Shown: positions 9,897 through 19,310, numbered from the stretch's first letter. The stretch: DNA of 64,000 nt from Collinsella sp. (GCA_019414345.1 DXMF01000010.1:1-64000), one strand, 5' to 3'. Notes: generated by a model not told the origin, from the sequence alone. Made by a program: numbers and translations.

Positions 9897-10015
9897 GGAC
9901 GTTCCTCTGTTACAGCAAATTAAGTTCAGTATTAGATTACTGTAACCTTTCCACGGCATTTCGAGAAACAAAGCGCCCGATACGCAAAGCTAAAGGTCTG
10001 CGAATCTTGTATTAC

Positions 10016-10027
10016 GAACATCTGTGC
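10016..10027 (+). promoter_or_regulatory. Possible LexA (SOS) box before uvrA
   Basis: GAACATCTGTGC differs from the actinobacterial SOS consensus GAAC-N4-GTTC at one position and lies 63-74 bases before the uvrA ATG, between two divergent genes. uvrA is a typical LexA target. No comparable site was seen before uvrB. Confidence 0.35.
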
Positions 10028-10089
10028 GCGTCGAGTGCGCTAAACTCATCGACAGTATGATTCGATGCAATAGGAGGCAAGGAGCTTCC

Positions 10090-12969
10090 ATGTCTGATTC
10101 TTCTATCGTTATTCGCGGCGCTCGTGAGCACAACCTCCGTGATATCGATGTTTCCATTCCGCGTGACCAACTCGTGGTCATTACCGGTCTTTCTGGCTCG
10201 GGCAAGAGCTCGCTGGCATTTGACACTATCTATGCCGAGGGCCAGCGTCGATACGTCGAGAGCCTTTCGAGCTATGCGCGCCAGTTCTTGGGTCAGATGG
10301 ACAAACCTGACTTGGATTCAATCGACGGCCTTTCGCCGGCAGTGTCGATCGACCAAAAGACGACGTCTAAAAACCCTCGCTCGACGGTTGGCACCGTAAC
10401 CGAGATTTATGACTATCTGCGCCTGCTGTTCGCCCGTGTGGGCACCCCGCACTGTCCCGAATGCGGTCGTGTCATTGAGCGCCAGACGACCGACCAGGTT
10501 GCCGACAAGGTCTTGGCGGCGGGGGAGGGCCGTCGCGCGTTTGTGCTGGCACCGGTGGTGCGCGGGCGAAAAGGCGAGTACACCAAACTGTTTGAGGACC
10601 TTCGCGCCGAGGGCTTTAGCCGCGTGCGTGTCGACGGTGAAGTGCGCTCGCTCGACGATCCGATCGATCTGGACAAGAAGTTCAAGCACGATATCGAGGT
10701 CGTGGTCGATCGCATCGTGATCCGTGAGAACTCTCTGGGCCGTATCGCCGAGTCTGTTGAGCAGGCGACCGCGCTGGCTCACGGCAATGTAAACGTGTAC
10801 ATGCTGCCCGATCGTGATGCTCCCGAGGGGACCGAGGGCGAGCTGCTGGAGTATTCGTTGGCCTTGGCGTGCCCGGAGCATGGTCACTCCATTGACGATC
10901 TTCAGCCGCGTGATTTTTCGTTCAACGCTCCCTATGGCGCATGTCCTGAGTGCGACGGCCTGGGCTTTAAGAAAACCGTTGATGCCGAGGCGCTGATCGA
11001 GGACCCCTCGAAGTCCATTGCCGACGGAGTCTTTGGTAGCCTGTTTGGCAATTCGAGCTACTATCCGCAGATTTTTGCTGCGGTCTGCAAACACTTTAAG
11101 GTGAGCGCCGATACGCCGTGGGAGGACTTGCCCCCTCGCGTGCGTCGTGCATTCTTGGATGGCCTGGGCGATACGAAGATCTCGGTCGACTACCAAAAGC
11201 TCGACGGACGTCGCAGCCAGTGGGATACCAAGTTTTCGGGCGTTCGCAACATCCTGTACGAACGCTATACCGAGACGACGAACGAGAACACCAAGGCGCG
11301 CTTGGAGAAGTACATTCGCGAGGAACCGTGCTCGAGCTGCCACGGCGCTCGTTTGCGCCCTGAGATGCTCGCCGTCACCGTGGGTGGCAAGTCCATTTAC
11401 GAGGTTTGTTGCCTGTCGTGCCGTGAGTCGCTCGAGTTTTTTGAGGGCCTGGAGCTCACCGAGCGCCAACAGTTTATCGGCGGGCGCATCGTCAAGGAAA
11501 TCCTGGAGCGCTTGCGTTTTCTGGTCGATGTTGGACTCGACTATCTGACGCTCGATCGTGCCTCGGCGACGCTTTCCGGTGGCGAGGCACAACGTATTCG
11601 ACTGGCAACGCAGATCGGCGCGGGTCTCATGGGCGTGCTCTATATTCTGGACGAGCCCTCGATCGGCCTGCATCAGCGTGACAACGAGCGCCTGATCAAG
11701 ACGCTCGAGCGCCTGCGCGATATCGGCAATACCGTTATCGTCGTCGAACACGACGAGGATACAATCCGTGCCGCCGACTACGTGATCGACATGGGGCCCG
11801 GCGCCGGCGTCAACGGCGGGCACGTAGTCGCGGCGGGAACGCCTGCTGATATCATGGCGTGTCCTGAGTCGATGACGGGCGCTTATCTGACCGGCAAACG
11901 AATGATTCGGGTGCCTGATGAACGGCGCAAGCCCGGTCGCGGCTGCCTTAAAATTACGGGCGCTCGAGCCAACAACCTCAAAAACGTTACCGCCAAGATC
12001 GAGTTTGGTACGCTTACGGTTGTTACCGGCGTGTCGGGATCGGGCAAGAGCTCCCTGGTTACCGACACCATTGCGCCTGCCCTTACGAATGCTATTCACC
12101 GTTCGACGCGCCCTGTGGGTCCGTATAAAAAAATCGAGGGCATCGAGTGTATCGATAAGGTTATTGATATCGACCAGTCGCCGATTGGCCGCACGCCGCG
12201 TTCCAACCCTGCTACTTATATCGGCCTGTGGGATGATCTTCGCGCGCTGTTTGCGAGTACGCCGGAGTCGAAGGCGCGCGGCTACTCGCCGGGTCGTTTC
12301 TCCTTTAATGTGAGTGGCGGGCGCTGCGAGGCGTGCAAGGGCGACGGGCAGATCAAGATCGAGATGCACTTCCTTCCCGATATCTACGTTCCCTGCGAAG
12401 TTTGCGGCGGTAAACGCTACAACCGCGAGACACTCGAGGTCACCTACCGTGGCAAGACCATCTCGGACGTGCTCGACATGAGCGTCACCGAGGCGCTGGC
12501 CTTCTTTGGGAATATCCCGCAGATTAAGCGCAAGCTCCAGACGCTGTACGATGTAGGCTTAGGCTACGTGAGCCTGGGCCAGCCCGCCACGACGCTCTCG
12601 GGCGGCGAGGCGCAGCGTGTGAAGCTCGCCAAGGAGCTTCATCGACGCCAGACGGGCAAGACGTTCTATATTTTGGACGAGCCGACGACCGGTCTTCATT
12701 TTGAGGACGTCCGCCAGCTGCTCGATGTGCTGCAGCGCTTGGTCGATGCGGGCAACACGGTGCTGGTGATTGAGCACAACCTTGATGTCATCAAGGTTGC
12801 CGATCGTCTGATCGATATGGGTCCCGAGGGCGGTAACGGCGGCGGAACCGTTGTGGTTTCGGGCACACCGGAGCAGGTTGCGGACTGTCCGCAGAGTTAT
12901 ACGGGCAAGTTTTTGGCGCCGTTGCTCAGGCGTGACCGGGAGCGTCAGGCTCAACTTGATGCTCAATAA
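10090..12969 (+). CDS. uvrA: UvrABC excinuclease subunit A
   Basis: Damage-recognition ATPase that loads UvrB. The 959-residue protein has the two-ABC-module layout. The first Walker A (GLSGSGKSSL) is near residue 30, a zinc knuckle (CPECGR) near 118, and the insertion CSSCHGARLRPE in the middle. The first signature is TLSGGEAQRIRLA. The second Walker A is GVSGSGKSSLV, the second zinc module CEACKGDGQIKIEM...CEVCGG, and the second signature TLSGGEAQRVKLA. The ATG is preferred over a frame starting 22 codons upstream because AAGGAG lies 5-6 bases before it. Confidence 0.98.
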   Translation: MSDSSIVIRGAREHNLRDIDVSIPRDQLVVITGLSGSGKSSLAFDTIYAEGQRRYVESLSSYARQFLGQMDKPDLDSIDGLSPAVSIDQKTTSKNPRSTVGTVTEIYDYLRLLFARVGTPHCPECGRVIERQTTDQVADKVLAAGEGRRAFVLAPVVRGRKGEYTKLFEDLRAEGFSRVRVDGEVRSLDDPIDLDKKFKHDIEVVVDRIVIRENSLGRIAESVEQATALAHGNVNVYMLPDRDAPEGTEGELLEYSLALACPEHGHSIDDLQPRDFSFNAPYGACPECDGLGFKKTVDAEALIEDPSKSIADGVFGSLFGNSSYYPQIFAAVCKHFKVSADTPWEDLPPRVRRAFLDGLGDTKISVDYQKLDGRRSQWDTKFSGVRNILYERYTETTNENTKARLEKYIREEPCSSCHGARLRPEMLAVTVGGKSIYEVCCLSCRESLEFFEGLELTERQQFIGGRIVKEILERLRFLVDVGLDYLTLDRASATLSGGEAQRIRLATQIGAGLMGVLYILDEPSIGLHQRDNERLIKTLERLRDIGNTVIVVEHDEDTIRAADYVIDMGPGAGVNGGHVVAAGTPADIMACPESMTGAYLTGKRMIRVPDERRKPGRGCLKITGARANNLKNVTAKIEFGTLTVVTGVSGSGKSSLVTDTIAPALTNAIHRSTRPVGPYKKIEGIECIDKVIDIDQSPIGRTPRSNPATYIGLWDDLRALFASTPESKARGYSPGRFSFNVSGGRCEACKGDGQIKIEMHFLPDIYVPCEVCGGKRYNRETLEVTYRGKTISDVLDMSVTEALAFFGNIPQIKRKLQTLYDVGLGYVSLGQPATTLSGGEAQRVKLAKELHRRQTGKTFYILDEPTTGLHFEDVRQLLDVLQRLVDAGNTVLVIEHNLDVIKVADRLIDMGPEGGNGGGTVVVSGTPEQVADCPQSYTGKFLAPLLRRDRERQAQLDAQ

Positions 12970-12989
12970 ATAGGCGATTCAGTTTATGG

Positions 12990-13024
12990 GCGCCATCGAC
13001 TCCTTGTGATTCGATGGCGCTTGC
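12990..13024 (+). terminator. Hairpin after uvrA
   Basis: GCGCCATCGA and TCGATGGCGC form a perfect 10-bp stem 20 bases after the uvrA stop. The T-rich tail is weak (TTGCTGT), so termination may be incomplete. Confidence 0.5.
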
Positions 13025-13101
13025 TGTGTCGAAGTGACGTATGCAGCCGAATTGGACATATACTTAATCTTTACGTCCGAATGCGAGGGAAAGGATATGT
13101 C

Positions 13102-13602
13102 ATGGCAAAGGCTGTAAAGACGCCAAAAACCAATGCGATGCGCGAGCTGGAAAGCGCCGGCATTTCCTATGTTCTACATACGTACGAAGACGATGGTGAT
13201 GAGTCGGTGGGCCTGGGGGTCGTGATTTCGGAGCAGCTTGGCGAGGAGCCCGGTCAAGGATTTAAGACTTTGGTCTGCGTGACACCGTCCAACGACTATG
13301 TCGTGTGCTGCATCCCTGTTGCCGACGAGCTCGATCTAAAGTCCGCCGCGCGTGCCGCGGGGGAGAAGTCCTTGGCCATGATGCATGTGAAGGATTTGCT
13401 TGCGGCGACTGGCTACGTTCGCGGCGGCTGCAGCCCGGTCGGTATGAAAAAACGCTACCGGACGCTCATTGATGAGACATGCGTCCTTTGGGATACCATT
13501 TTTATTTCGGGAGGCAAGCGTGGTTATCAGCTCGAGCTTGCACCCGATGATTTAATTGCATTTTGCGGGGCGACGGTTGCCGCGATTACGAGAGAGGACT
13601 GA
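13102..13602 (+). CDS. ybaK: Cys-tRNA(Pro)/aminoacyl-tRNA deacylase, YbaK type
   Basis: Trans-editing enzyme that hydrolyses mischarged tRNA, classically Cys-tRNA(Pro). At 166 residues it is the typical single YbaK domain. The C-terminal half holds GYVRGGCSPVGMKKRY, the family hallmark with the lysine and glycines of the active-site loop, followed by the ISGGKRGYQLELAPDDLI strand. AAAGGA lies 7 bases before the ATG. The stop is 3 bases before murJ, so the two are co-transcribed. The pairing with murJ has no obvious functional link. Confidence 0.9.
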   Translation: MAKAVKTPKTNAMRELESAGISYVLHTYEDDGDESVGLGVVISEQLGEEPGQGFKTLVCVTPSNDYVVCCIPVADELDLKSAARAAGEKSLAMMHVKDLLAATGYVRGGCSPVGMKKRYRTLIDETCVLWDTIFISGGKRGYQLELAPDDLIAFCGATVAAITRED

Positions 13603-13605
13603 GCG

Positions 13606-15288
13606 ATGCCGCAGGAAGAATTGAAGCGCGGAGCTCATTTTGCAAAAGAATCTGCGCCTCAGACACCCTCATCCGAAGCTTCTTCGTCGCGAGATGACAC
13701 TGACGACATGGGCTCGTCGGACTACTCCACGGTTGGTCGTTCTGCCGGGCTTATGACCATCCTGACTATCGTGTCTCGCGTCACCGGTTTTATCCGCACG
13801 TGGGCAATGGCGGCCGCTATCGGCATGTCGCTGCTCTCGTCCTCCTATCAGGTCGCCAACAACCTGCCCAATATGCTCTACGAACTCGTGATGGGCGGCA
13901 TGCTCGTGACGGCGTTTTTGCCCGTGTACATGGGCGTGAGGCGTGAGCAGGGTCGCGAGGCCTCGAACGAGTACGTGGGCAACCTGCTCGGCATTCTGCT
14001 TTTAGTGCTGGGTGGCATTTCGTTGCTGGGGACCGTGTTCGCCCCGGGCTTTATCTGGACGCAATCGTTCCTTTCGGGTGACGGTGGCAGCATGGATACC
14101 GCTGCGTTCATGTTCCGTTTCTTTGCCATCCAGATTCTGTTTTATGGTTTGGGCTCGGTGTTCTCGGGCGTTCTCAACGCACACCGCGACTACTTCTGGT
14201 CGACGTTTGCCCCGGTCCTCAACAATGTGATCGTCATTGCGAGCTTTATGGGTTTTGCGCCCGTGTCCGCACAGTTTGGCGAACGTGCCGGCATCATCTT
14301 GATTGCGGCCGGTACGACCCTCGGTGTCTTTGTTCAGATGGCATGTCAGATTCCCGCGCTTGGCAAGCACGGCGTGCATCCCCATATCCATATCGACTTT
14401 AAGGACCCCGCGCTGCGCCAGACGATTGCGCTCGGTATCCCGACGCTGCTCGCCACGGTGTGCATGTTTGTCTCGACTTCTATCACCAACGCTGCCGCGC
14501 TGGTGGTCCAGCCCGAGACGGGTCCTTCCGTCATCGCCTATGCGCGCCTGTGGTACACGCTGCCCTACGCGCTGATTGCCGCCTCGCTTTCGACGGCGCT
14601 CTATACCGAGCTCTCTCATGACGCACAGGAGAAGGATTACGACAGCGTTCGCACGGGCATTTCGCGTGGCGTCGCCCAGATGCTGTTCTTCCTGATTCCG
14701 TTCGCACTGTACCTGATTGTCTTCGCACGTCCGCTCAATATGATCTACTGTGCTGGCAAGTTCGATGAATCCGGCGTGGCTCTGGTGTCCGAGTACCTTG
14801 TCTACCTGGCGCTCTCGCTGCCGCTCTACGGCGTGGTCGTGTTGATGCAGAAGAGCTTCTCTGCCTTGCTCGACATGAAGCCCTATAGCCGCTATTGCCT
14901 GTATTCCGCCATCGGCCAGGCCGGCTCGGTTCTGCTGTTTGGCGTTGTGCTGGGCTTCGGTATGCCGGCAATCGCGCTTTCGTATGTCGTCGACTACGTG
15001 ATCTTGGTCGGCTGTTCGCTGTGGTGGCTGCGTCGTCGCCTGCGTGGCCTTCAGGTCAAATCTATCCTACATGGCGGTTTCTTTGGCCTTTTGCTCGGTG
15101 GCCTAGGTGCTGCCGCAGGCGCCGGCGTCATGTGGGCGCTTGAACACTTTGTCGGGGCACTTGGCGGCTCGATTCTGATTACTCTTGGCTACGTTTGCGT
15201 TGCGGGTGTCGCCTCGCTTGTTGTTACCTTTGGCCTTGCCGTCGTCCTTAAGATGCCCGAGGTCTCGGCGCTGCTTCGTCGCAAGTAG
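13606..15288 (+). CDS. murJ: Lipid II flippase MurJ
   Basis: MOP-superfamily integral membrane protein that flips lipid II across the membrane for peptidoglycan synthesis. The 560-residue protein has about 45 hydrophilic N-terminal residues rich in Ser/Glu/Asp, then 13-14 hydrophobic helices. Family-typical stretches are SRVTGFIRTWAMAAAIG, NNLPNMLYELVMGGML and the helix-7 region GIPTLLATVCMFVSTSITN. It starts 3 bases after ybaK (GAGAGGAC as ribosome site) and its stop abuts uvrC. Confidence 0.93.
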   Translation: MPQEELKRGAHFAKESAPQTPSSEASSSRDDTDDMGSSDYSTVGRSAGLMTILTIVSRVTGFIRTWAMAAAIGMSLLSSSYQVANNLPNMLYELVMGGMLVTAFLPVYMGVRREQGREASNEYVGNLLGILLLVLGGISLLGTVFAPGFIWTQSFLSGDGGSMDTAAFMFRFFAIQILFYGLGSVFSGVLNAHRDYFWSTFAPVLNNVIVIASFMGFAPVSAQFGERAGIILIAAGTTLGVFVQMACQIPALGKHGVHPHIHIDFKDPALRQTIALGIPTLLATVCMFVSTSITNAAALVVQPETGPSVIAYARLWYTLPYALIAASLSTALYTELSHDAQEKDYDSVRTGISRGVAQMLFFLIPFALYLIVFARPLNMIYCAGKFDESGVALVSEYLVYLALSLPLYGVVVLMQKSFSALLDMKPYSRYCLYSAIGQAGSVLLFGVVLGFGMPAIALSYVVDYVILVGCSLWWLRRRLRGLQVKSILHGGFFGLLLGGLGAAAGAGVMWALEHFVGALGGSILITLGYVCVAGVASLVVTFGLAVVLKMPEVSALLRRK

Positions 15289-17235
15289 GTGCGCGTGGCC
15301 GGTCACGACAACATACCAACGCTTGCCGAGCAGGTTTCGCGCGTTCCCACACAGCCCGGATGCTACCTTTGGAAGGATGCCAAGGGCGATGTCATCTACG
15401 TGGGCAAGGCGAAAAACCTGCGCGCCCGCATGCGTCAATACGTGACACTGCAGGATGAGCGTCAAAAGATCCCGCTGATGATGCAGCTGGTGGCGAGCTT
15501 TGACTACATCGTTGTCGAAACCGAGCATGAGGCGCTTGTACTCGAGCGCAACCTGATCGGCCAGTACCATCCGTACTTTAACGTCGACCTCAAGGATGAC
15601 AAGAGCTACCCCTTTATCGCCATTACAAAGGGCGACCTGTATCCCGCGATCAAATACACGCGTGAGCGTCATAAGCCGGGAACGCGCTATTTTGGACCCT
15701 ATACCGATAGCCGTGCGGCACGTGAGACGATAGATACGCTGCGCAAGGTTATCCCCATCTGCTCTGCATCCTGTGCGGAGTGGCGTCGTTGTCGCCGTAC
15801 CATCGAGTCCCACAAGGGCGAGGAAGACATCGTCAATATGATTTGCGCACAAAACGGGCGTCCCTGCTTTGACTACCATGTCGGGCGCGGCCCGGGTGCG
15901 TGTGTCGGCGCGATTTCCCCGGCAGACTATGCCAAGAACGTCAAGCGTGTCGAGCGCTTTTTGTCGGGCCATCGCAAGGATGTCGTCGATGAGCTGACCT
16001 CCGAGATGACGGATGCCGCCGAGGCGCTCGACTTTGAGCGCGCGGCACGCGTCAAACGTCGTTTGGAGGTCATCAGGGGTCTGGACGATCGTCAGCAAGT
16101 CGTTTTTCCCTCCAGTGTCGATATCGATGTCATCGGGTTCTATCGCGAGGAGACTATCTCCGCCGCTTGCGTCTTCGTCGTTCGCGAGGGCCGAACAGTT
16201 CGCACCTGCGAGTTCATTCTCGACAAGGGTCTTGATGTTGACGAGGAAGAGCTCCAGTCGGGCTTTCTTAAGCGCTATTACGACGAGACGGCTGATATTC
16301 CAGCTGAGGTCAACCTTTCCGTCGAGCTTGAGGATGCGGAGGCGCTGGGGGAGTGGCTTGCGGGCAAGCGTGAGCGTTCCTGCCATCTCCATAGGCCGCA
16401 GCGTGGCGAAAAGCACCGTCTGCTCGATATGGCATCCAAAAATGCGCGCCATGCCCTCATGCGCTACATGATGCGAACGGGGTACGCTGACGACCGCACC
16501 AATCAAGCGCTCCTGGAGCTCGAAAGTGCGTTGGCGCTGCCATCGCCGCCGTTGCGTATCGAGTGCTTCGATATCTCTACACTGCATGGCACCTTTACGG
16601 TCGCCTCGATGGTGGTGTTTACCAACGGGCGCGCCGACAAGAGCCAGTACCGTCGTTTTAAAATTCAGGCCGAATTGGACGAGGCAAACGACTTCGTGTC
16701 GATGTCCGAGGTTTTGGGACGACGCTATGCTCCCGAGCGCATGGCCGACGAGCGCTTTGGCTCGCGCCCCGATTTGCTCGTTGTCGATGGCGGTAAGCCG
16801 CAATTGACCGCTGCGATCAAGCAACTTGAGGCTCTTGGGCTCGATATACCAGTTTGTGGCTTGGCGAAGGCCGACGAGGAAGTTTTTGTGCCTTGGGACG
16901 AGACTCCTGTCGTGCTGCCGACCGGGTCTGCTTCGCTCTATCTAATTAAACAGGTACGCGATGAGTCCCACCGATTTGCCATCACGTTCCACCGTGAGTT
17001 GCGCGATAAAGCCATGACGGTTTCGGTGCTCGATGACGTTCCAGGCGTGGGACCCACCAGAAAACGTGCCCTTATGCGCCATTTTGGCTCGATGAAGCGT
17101 TTGCGCGCGGCGAGCGAGCAAGAGATCGCGAAAGTTCGCGGCATACCTGCCGATGTTGCCAAGGCGGTCTACGAGGCGCTCGTTGCATGGAATGCCGAGC
17201 GCGCCGAGGCGGCGGCTGGCCATTCCGATAGCTAA
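15289..17235 (+). CDS. uvrC: UvrABC excinuclease subunit C
   Basis: Dual-incision nuclease of excision repair. The 648-residue protein has an N-terminal GIY-YIG nuclease (GCYLWKDAKGDVIYVGKAKN, about residues 25-45), a central Cys-rich segment, and a UVR motif (ALDFERAARVKRRLE). The RNase H-like nuclease has the key Asp in IECFDISTLHG, and tandem helix-hairpin-helix motifs (DVPGVGPTRKRALMRHFGS) follow. The start is GTG directly after the murJ stop; a second GTG two codons later is also possible. In many actinobacteria uvrC precedes rapZ; here about 11 kb of sialic-acid genes intervene. Confidence 0.96.
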   Translation: MRVAGHDNIPTLAEQVSRVPTQPGCYLWKDAKGDVIYVGKAKNLRARMRQYVTLQDERQKIPLMMQLVASFDYIVVETEHEALVLERNLIGQYHPYFNVDLKDDKSYPFIAITKGDLYPAIKYTRERHKPGTRYFGPYTDSRAARETIDTLRKVIPICSASCAEWRRCRRTIESHKGEEDIVNMICAQNGRPCFDYHVGRGPGACVGAISPADYAKNVKRVERFLSGHRKDVVDELTSEMTDAAEALDFERAARVKRRLEVIRGLDDRQQVVFPSSVDIDVIGFYREETISAACVFVVREGRTVRTCEFILDKGLDVDEEELQSGFLKRYYDETADIPAEVNLSVELEDAEALGEWLAGKRERSCHLHRPQRGEKHRLLDMASKNARHALMRYMMRTGYADDRTNQALLELESALALPSPPLRIECFDISTLHGTFTVASMVVFTNGRADKSQYRRFKIQAELDEANDFVSMSEVLGRRYAPERMADERFGSRPDLLVVDGGKPQLTAAIKQLEALGLDIPVCGLAKADEEVFVPWDETPVVLPTGSASLYLIKQVRDESHRFAITFHRELRDKAMTVSVLDDVPGVGPTRKRALMRHFGSMKRLRAASEQEIAKVRGIPADVAKAVYEALVAWNAERAEAAAGHSDS

Positions 17236-17335
17236 ACACGAGCCTAAACAACTGATATACATGATTGCGCGATTTTCAACCATTTATTTCGCCATGATTG
17301 CCTGCTGATTTCGGGTTTTATTAACGCTAAAACGT

Positions 17336-17367
17336 TTGACTAACCCAAGCGAAAACCCTGCTATCCT
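17336..17367 (+). promoter_or_regulatory. Possible promoter of the sialic-acid operon
   Basis: TTGACT is followed 20 bases later by TATCCT preceded by TGC, an extended -10 that could make up for the long spacer. It would start RNA about 225 bases before the binding-protein gene, just ahead of the structured leader. Confidence 0.4.
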
Positions 17368-17398
17368 GCGGGTTGACGAAGACTGATATCTCACCTCG

Positions 17399-17481
17399 CC
17401 GATACATACTGTCTGGCGAATCATTTGTCAATGAATTCGGTGAACGGTAGTAAATACCGTTCAAGCGTATGTATGTATCGG
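17399..17481 (+). ncRNA. Candidate structured leader (three-helix junction) before the sialic-acid operon
   Basis: Three nested inverted repeats fit a three-way junction. Outer helix P1 is a perfect 11 bp (CCGATACATAC / GTATGTATCGG, 17399-17409 with 17471-17481). P2 is GAATCATT / AATGAATTC with one bulged base (17418-17438, loop TGTC). P3 is a perfect 9 bp, TGAACGGTA / TACCGTTCA (17441-17463, loop GTAAA). Linkers are 8, 2 and 7 bases. The element lies about 120 bases before the binding-protein start. It may be a riboswitch-like leader, or P3 and P1 may be operator dyads for a DNA-binding regulator. No match to a known riboswitch was recognised. Confidence 0.5.
17441..17463. promoter_or_regulatory. 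Operator-like dyad TGAACGGTA-N5-TACCGTTCA
   Basis: A perfect 9+9 palindrome with 5-base spacer, the size expected for a dimeric repressor such as a GntR- or RpiR-type sugar regulator. It also serves as helix P3 of the candidate leader, so the two readings compete. No regulator gene lies in the sialic-acid cluster. Confidence 0.45.
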
Positions 17482-17547
17482 TCGCCGAGCGCGGCACCTC
17501 AGTTGGGTTCGTCGGTAGGTAAGGTATATATCGTCCGCAAGTTGCGC

Positions 17548-17569
17548 GGGGGCACGTCTAGGTGCTCCC
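17548..17569 (+). promoter_or_regulatory. Hairpin ahead of the binding-protein ribosome site
   Basis: GGGGGCAC pairs with GTGCTCCC (one G-U pair) around GTCTAG, ending about 20 bases before the AGGAG ribosome site. No T-run follows, so it is more likely part of leader regulation or RNA stability than a terminator. Confidence 0.4.
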
Positions 17570-17599
17570 GAGTAAGATTCTCTATTGATAGGAGAAGAC

Positions 17600-19213
17600 A
17601 TGGCCATCATCAACAAGGGTATGTCCAGGCGTTCGTTCCTCGGCCTCACCGGCAGCGTCGCTGCTGTCGCCGGCCTTGGTCTCACTGGCTGCGGTGGCAG
17701 CTCTAGCGACGAGGGTTCCGCTTCCGGCTCCACCGATTCCGCCAACCGTGGCGGCGGCGTGATCACCGCTGGTTCCGCTTACGCTCCGTCCAGCTTCGAT
17801 CCCGCCAGCACCGGCTCCGCTGTGGGCCTGGGTGCTAACTGGCACGTCGTCGAGGGCCTCTACGGTATCGATTACCACGACTACAGCACCTTCAACGAGC
17901 TCGCCACCGACGATCCCAAGTCTGTGGACGACACCACTTTCGAGGTCACCATCCGCAAGGGCGCCAAGTTCTCCGATGGCACCGAGGTCACCGCTGACGA
18001 TGTCGTTGCCTCCTACACCGCTTGCGCCGCTTCCGCTACCTATGCTCCGTTCTTCCAGCCCTTCGAGTCCATCGAGGCCAAGGACGCCAGCACCGTGACG
18101 GTCAAGACTAAGGTCCCCAACTTCTCCCTGCTCAAGGATCGTCTGGCCATCGTCCGCGTTACCCCGGCCACCCAGACCGAGGAGGATCGCGCCAAGCAGC
18201 CGATCGGTTCCGGCCCCTGGATGTACGACTCTATCTCCGATACCGAGATCACCTTGGTTCCCAACCCCGAGTACAACGGTGAGTATGCTGCCGAGGATAA
18301 GAAGATCCAGTACAGCATCCTGACCGACCCCACCGCTCGCGTTACCGCTCAGCAGGAGGGCTCCACGCTCGTTATGGAGCTCGTTACCGCTGACGCCGTC
18401 GACCAGCTCGAGAGCGCCGGCTGCAAGATCGATAACGTTCAGGGTTTCGGCACCCGCTTCATCATGTTCAACGTCGCCAAGGAGCCTTGGAACAACGTCA
18501 AGGTCCGTCAGGCTGTCATGTATGCGCTCGACACCGAGAAGATGGTCAGCAACACCTTCGCCGGCCTTGCCACCGCTGCCAGCTGCTACCTGCCCAAGAG
18601 CTTCACCAACTATCATGAGGCTTCCACGGTGTACAAGACCGACGCCAAGAAGGCTAAGAAGCTCATCGAGGAGTCTGGCATCACCCCGGGTGCCATCACC
18701 CTGCGCACCACCGACAACGAGCAGATTAAGGGCATGGCCGCCCAGGTCAAGAACGACCTCGACGCTCTCGGCTTCGATGTGACCATCCAGACCGATACCT
18801 CGCCGGCCACTTACGCTGCCATCGACGGCGGCGAGGCCTACGATATCCTCCTTGCCCCTGGCGATCCTTCCTGCTTCGGCGCCGACCCCGACCTGCTGCT
18901 CAACTGGTGGTACGGCGACAACGTCTGGATGCAGACCCGTTGCCCGTGGAAGGAGTCCGCTGAGTGGCAGAAGCTCCACGGCCTCATGGACGAGGCTCTT
19001 GCCGCCGAGGGCGACGAGCAGCAGAAGAAGTGGAACGAGTGCTTCGACATCATTGCCGACAACGCCGTTCTGTACCCCGTTGTCCACGTCAAGACCGTCT
19101 CCGCTTCCTGGGACGATCCGTCCACTGCACCCAACGGCGAGGCCCTCGATGGCTTCAAGGGCATCGGCACGACGAGCATGTCCTTCAGGGGCGTTGCGAC
19201 CGTCAAGGCGTAA
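17600..19213 (+). CDS. ABC transporter substrate-binding lipoprotein, SatA-like (probable sialic acid)
   Basis: Family 5 (peptide/nickel type) solute-binding protein, 537 residues. The N-terminus MSRRSFLGLTG has a twin-arginine motif and ends in a LTGC lipobox, so it is probably a Tat-exported lipoprotein. Typical fold segments are FEVTIRKGAKFSDGTEVTADDV and FNVAKEPWNNVKVRQAVMYAL. The ATG follows AGGAG by about 6 bases. The family usually binds peptides, but the genes downstream (NanA-type lyase, ROK kinase, NanE) and the four-gene A-B-CD fusion-F order match SatABCD sialic-acid importers, so sialic acid is the favoured ligand. A hairpin after the gene probably lowers permease expression relative to this protein. 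Confidence 0.82.
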   Translation: MAIINKGMSRRSFLGLTGSVAAVAGLGLTGCGGSSSDEGSASGSTDSANRGGGVITAGSAYAPSSFDPASTGSAVGLGANWHVVEGLYGIDYHDYSTFNELATDDPKSVDDTTFEVTIRKGAKFSDGTEVTADDVVASYTACAASATYAPFFQPFESIEAKDASTVTVKTKVPNFSLLKDRLAIVRVTPATQTEEDRAKQPIGSGPWMYDSISDTEITLVPNPEYNGEYAAEDKKIQYSILTDPTARVTAQQEGSTLVMELVTADAVDQLESAGCKIDNVQGFGTRFIMFNVAKEPWNNVKVRQAVMYALDTEKMVSNTFAGLATAASCYLPKSFTNYHEASTVYKTDAKKAKKLIEESGITPGAITLRTTDNEQIKGMAAQVKNDLDALGFDVTIQTDTSPATYAAIDGGEAYDILLAPGDPSCFGADPDLLLNWWYGDNVWMQTRCPWKESAEWQKLHGLMDEALAAEGDEQQKKWNECFDIIADNAVLYPVVHVKTVSASWDDPSTAPNGEALDGFKGIGTTSMSFRGVATVKA

Positions 19214-19277
19214 GACTCGCTTGAGTCTGTATGCAGGATGTCGGTCGTTGGGACCGTATCCTCATAGTTGAAACAAA

Positions 19278-19310
19278 GACCCGGGCGGCAACGATGTCGC
19301 TCGGGTCTTG
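19278..19310 (+). terminator. Intra-operon hairpin between binding protein and permease
   Basis: GACCCGGGCG and CGCTCGGGTC pair over 10 bp (one G-U pair) and are followed by TTGT. A smaller perfect hairpin (AGACTC/GAGTCT) overlaps the stop codon upstream. Such partial terminators often raise binding protein over permease levels. Confidence 0.6.

Noticed and set aside
10318..12369. A minus-strand frame of about 680 codons opposite uvrA
   Set aside because: Antisense shadow of a certain gene; no ribosome site or protein family resemblance.
17399..17530. NanR-type GGTATA repeats before the sialic-acid operon
   Set aside because: Only a single GGTATA is present (near 17524) and not the spaced repeats of the E. 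coli NanR operator.
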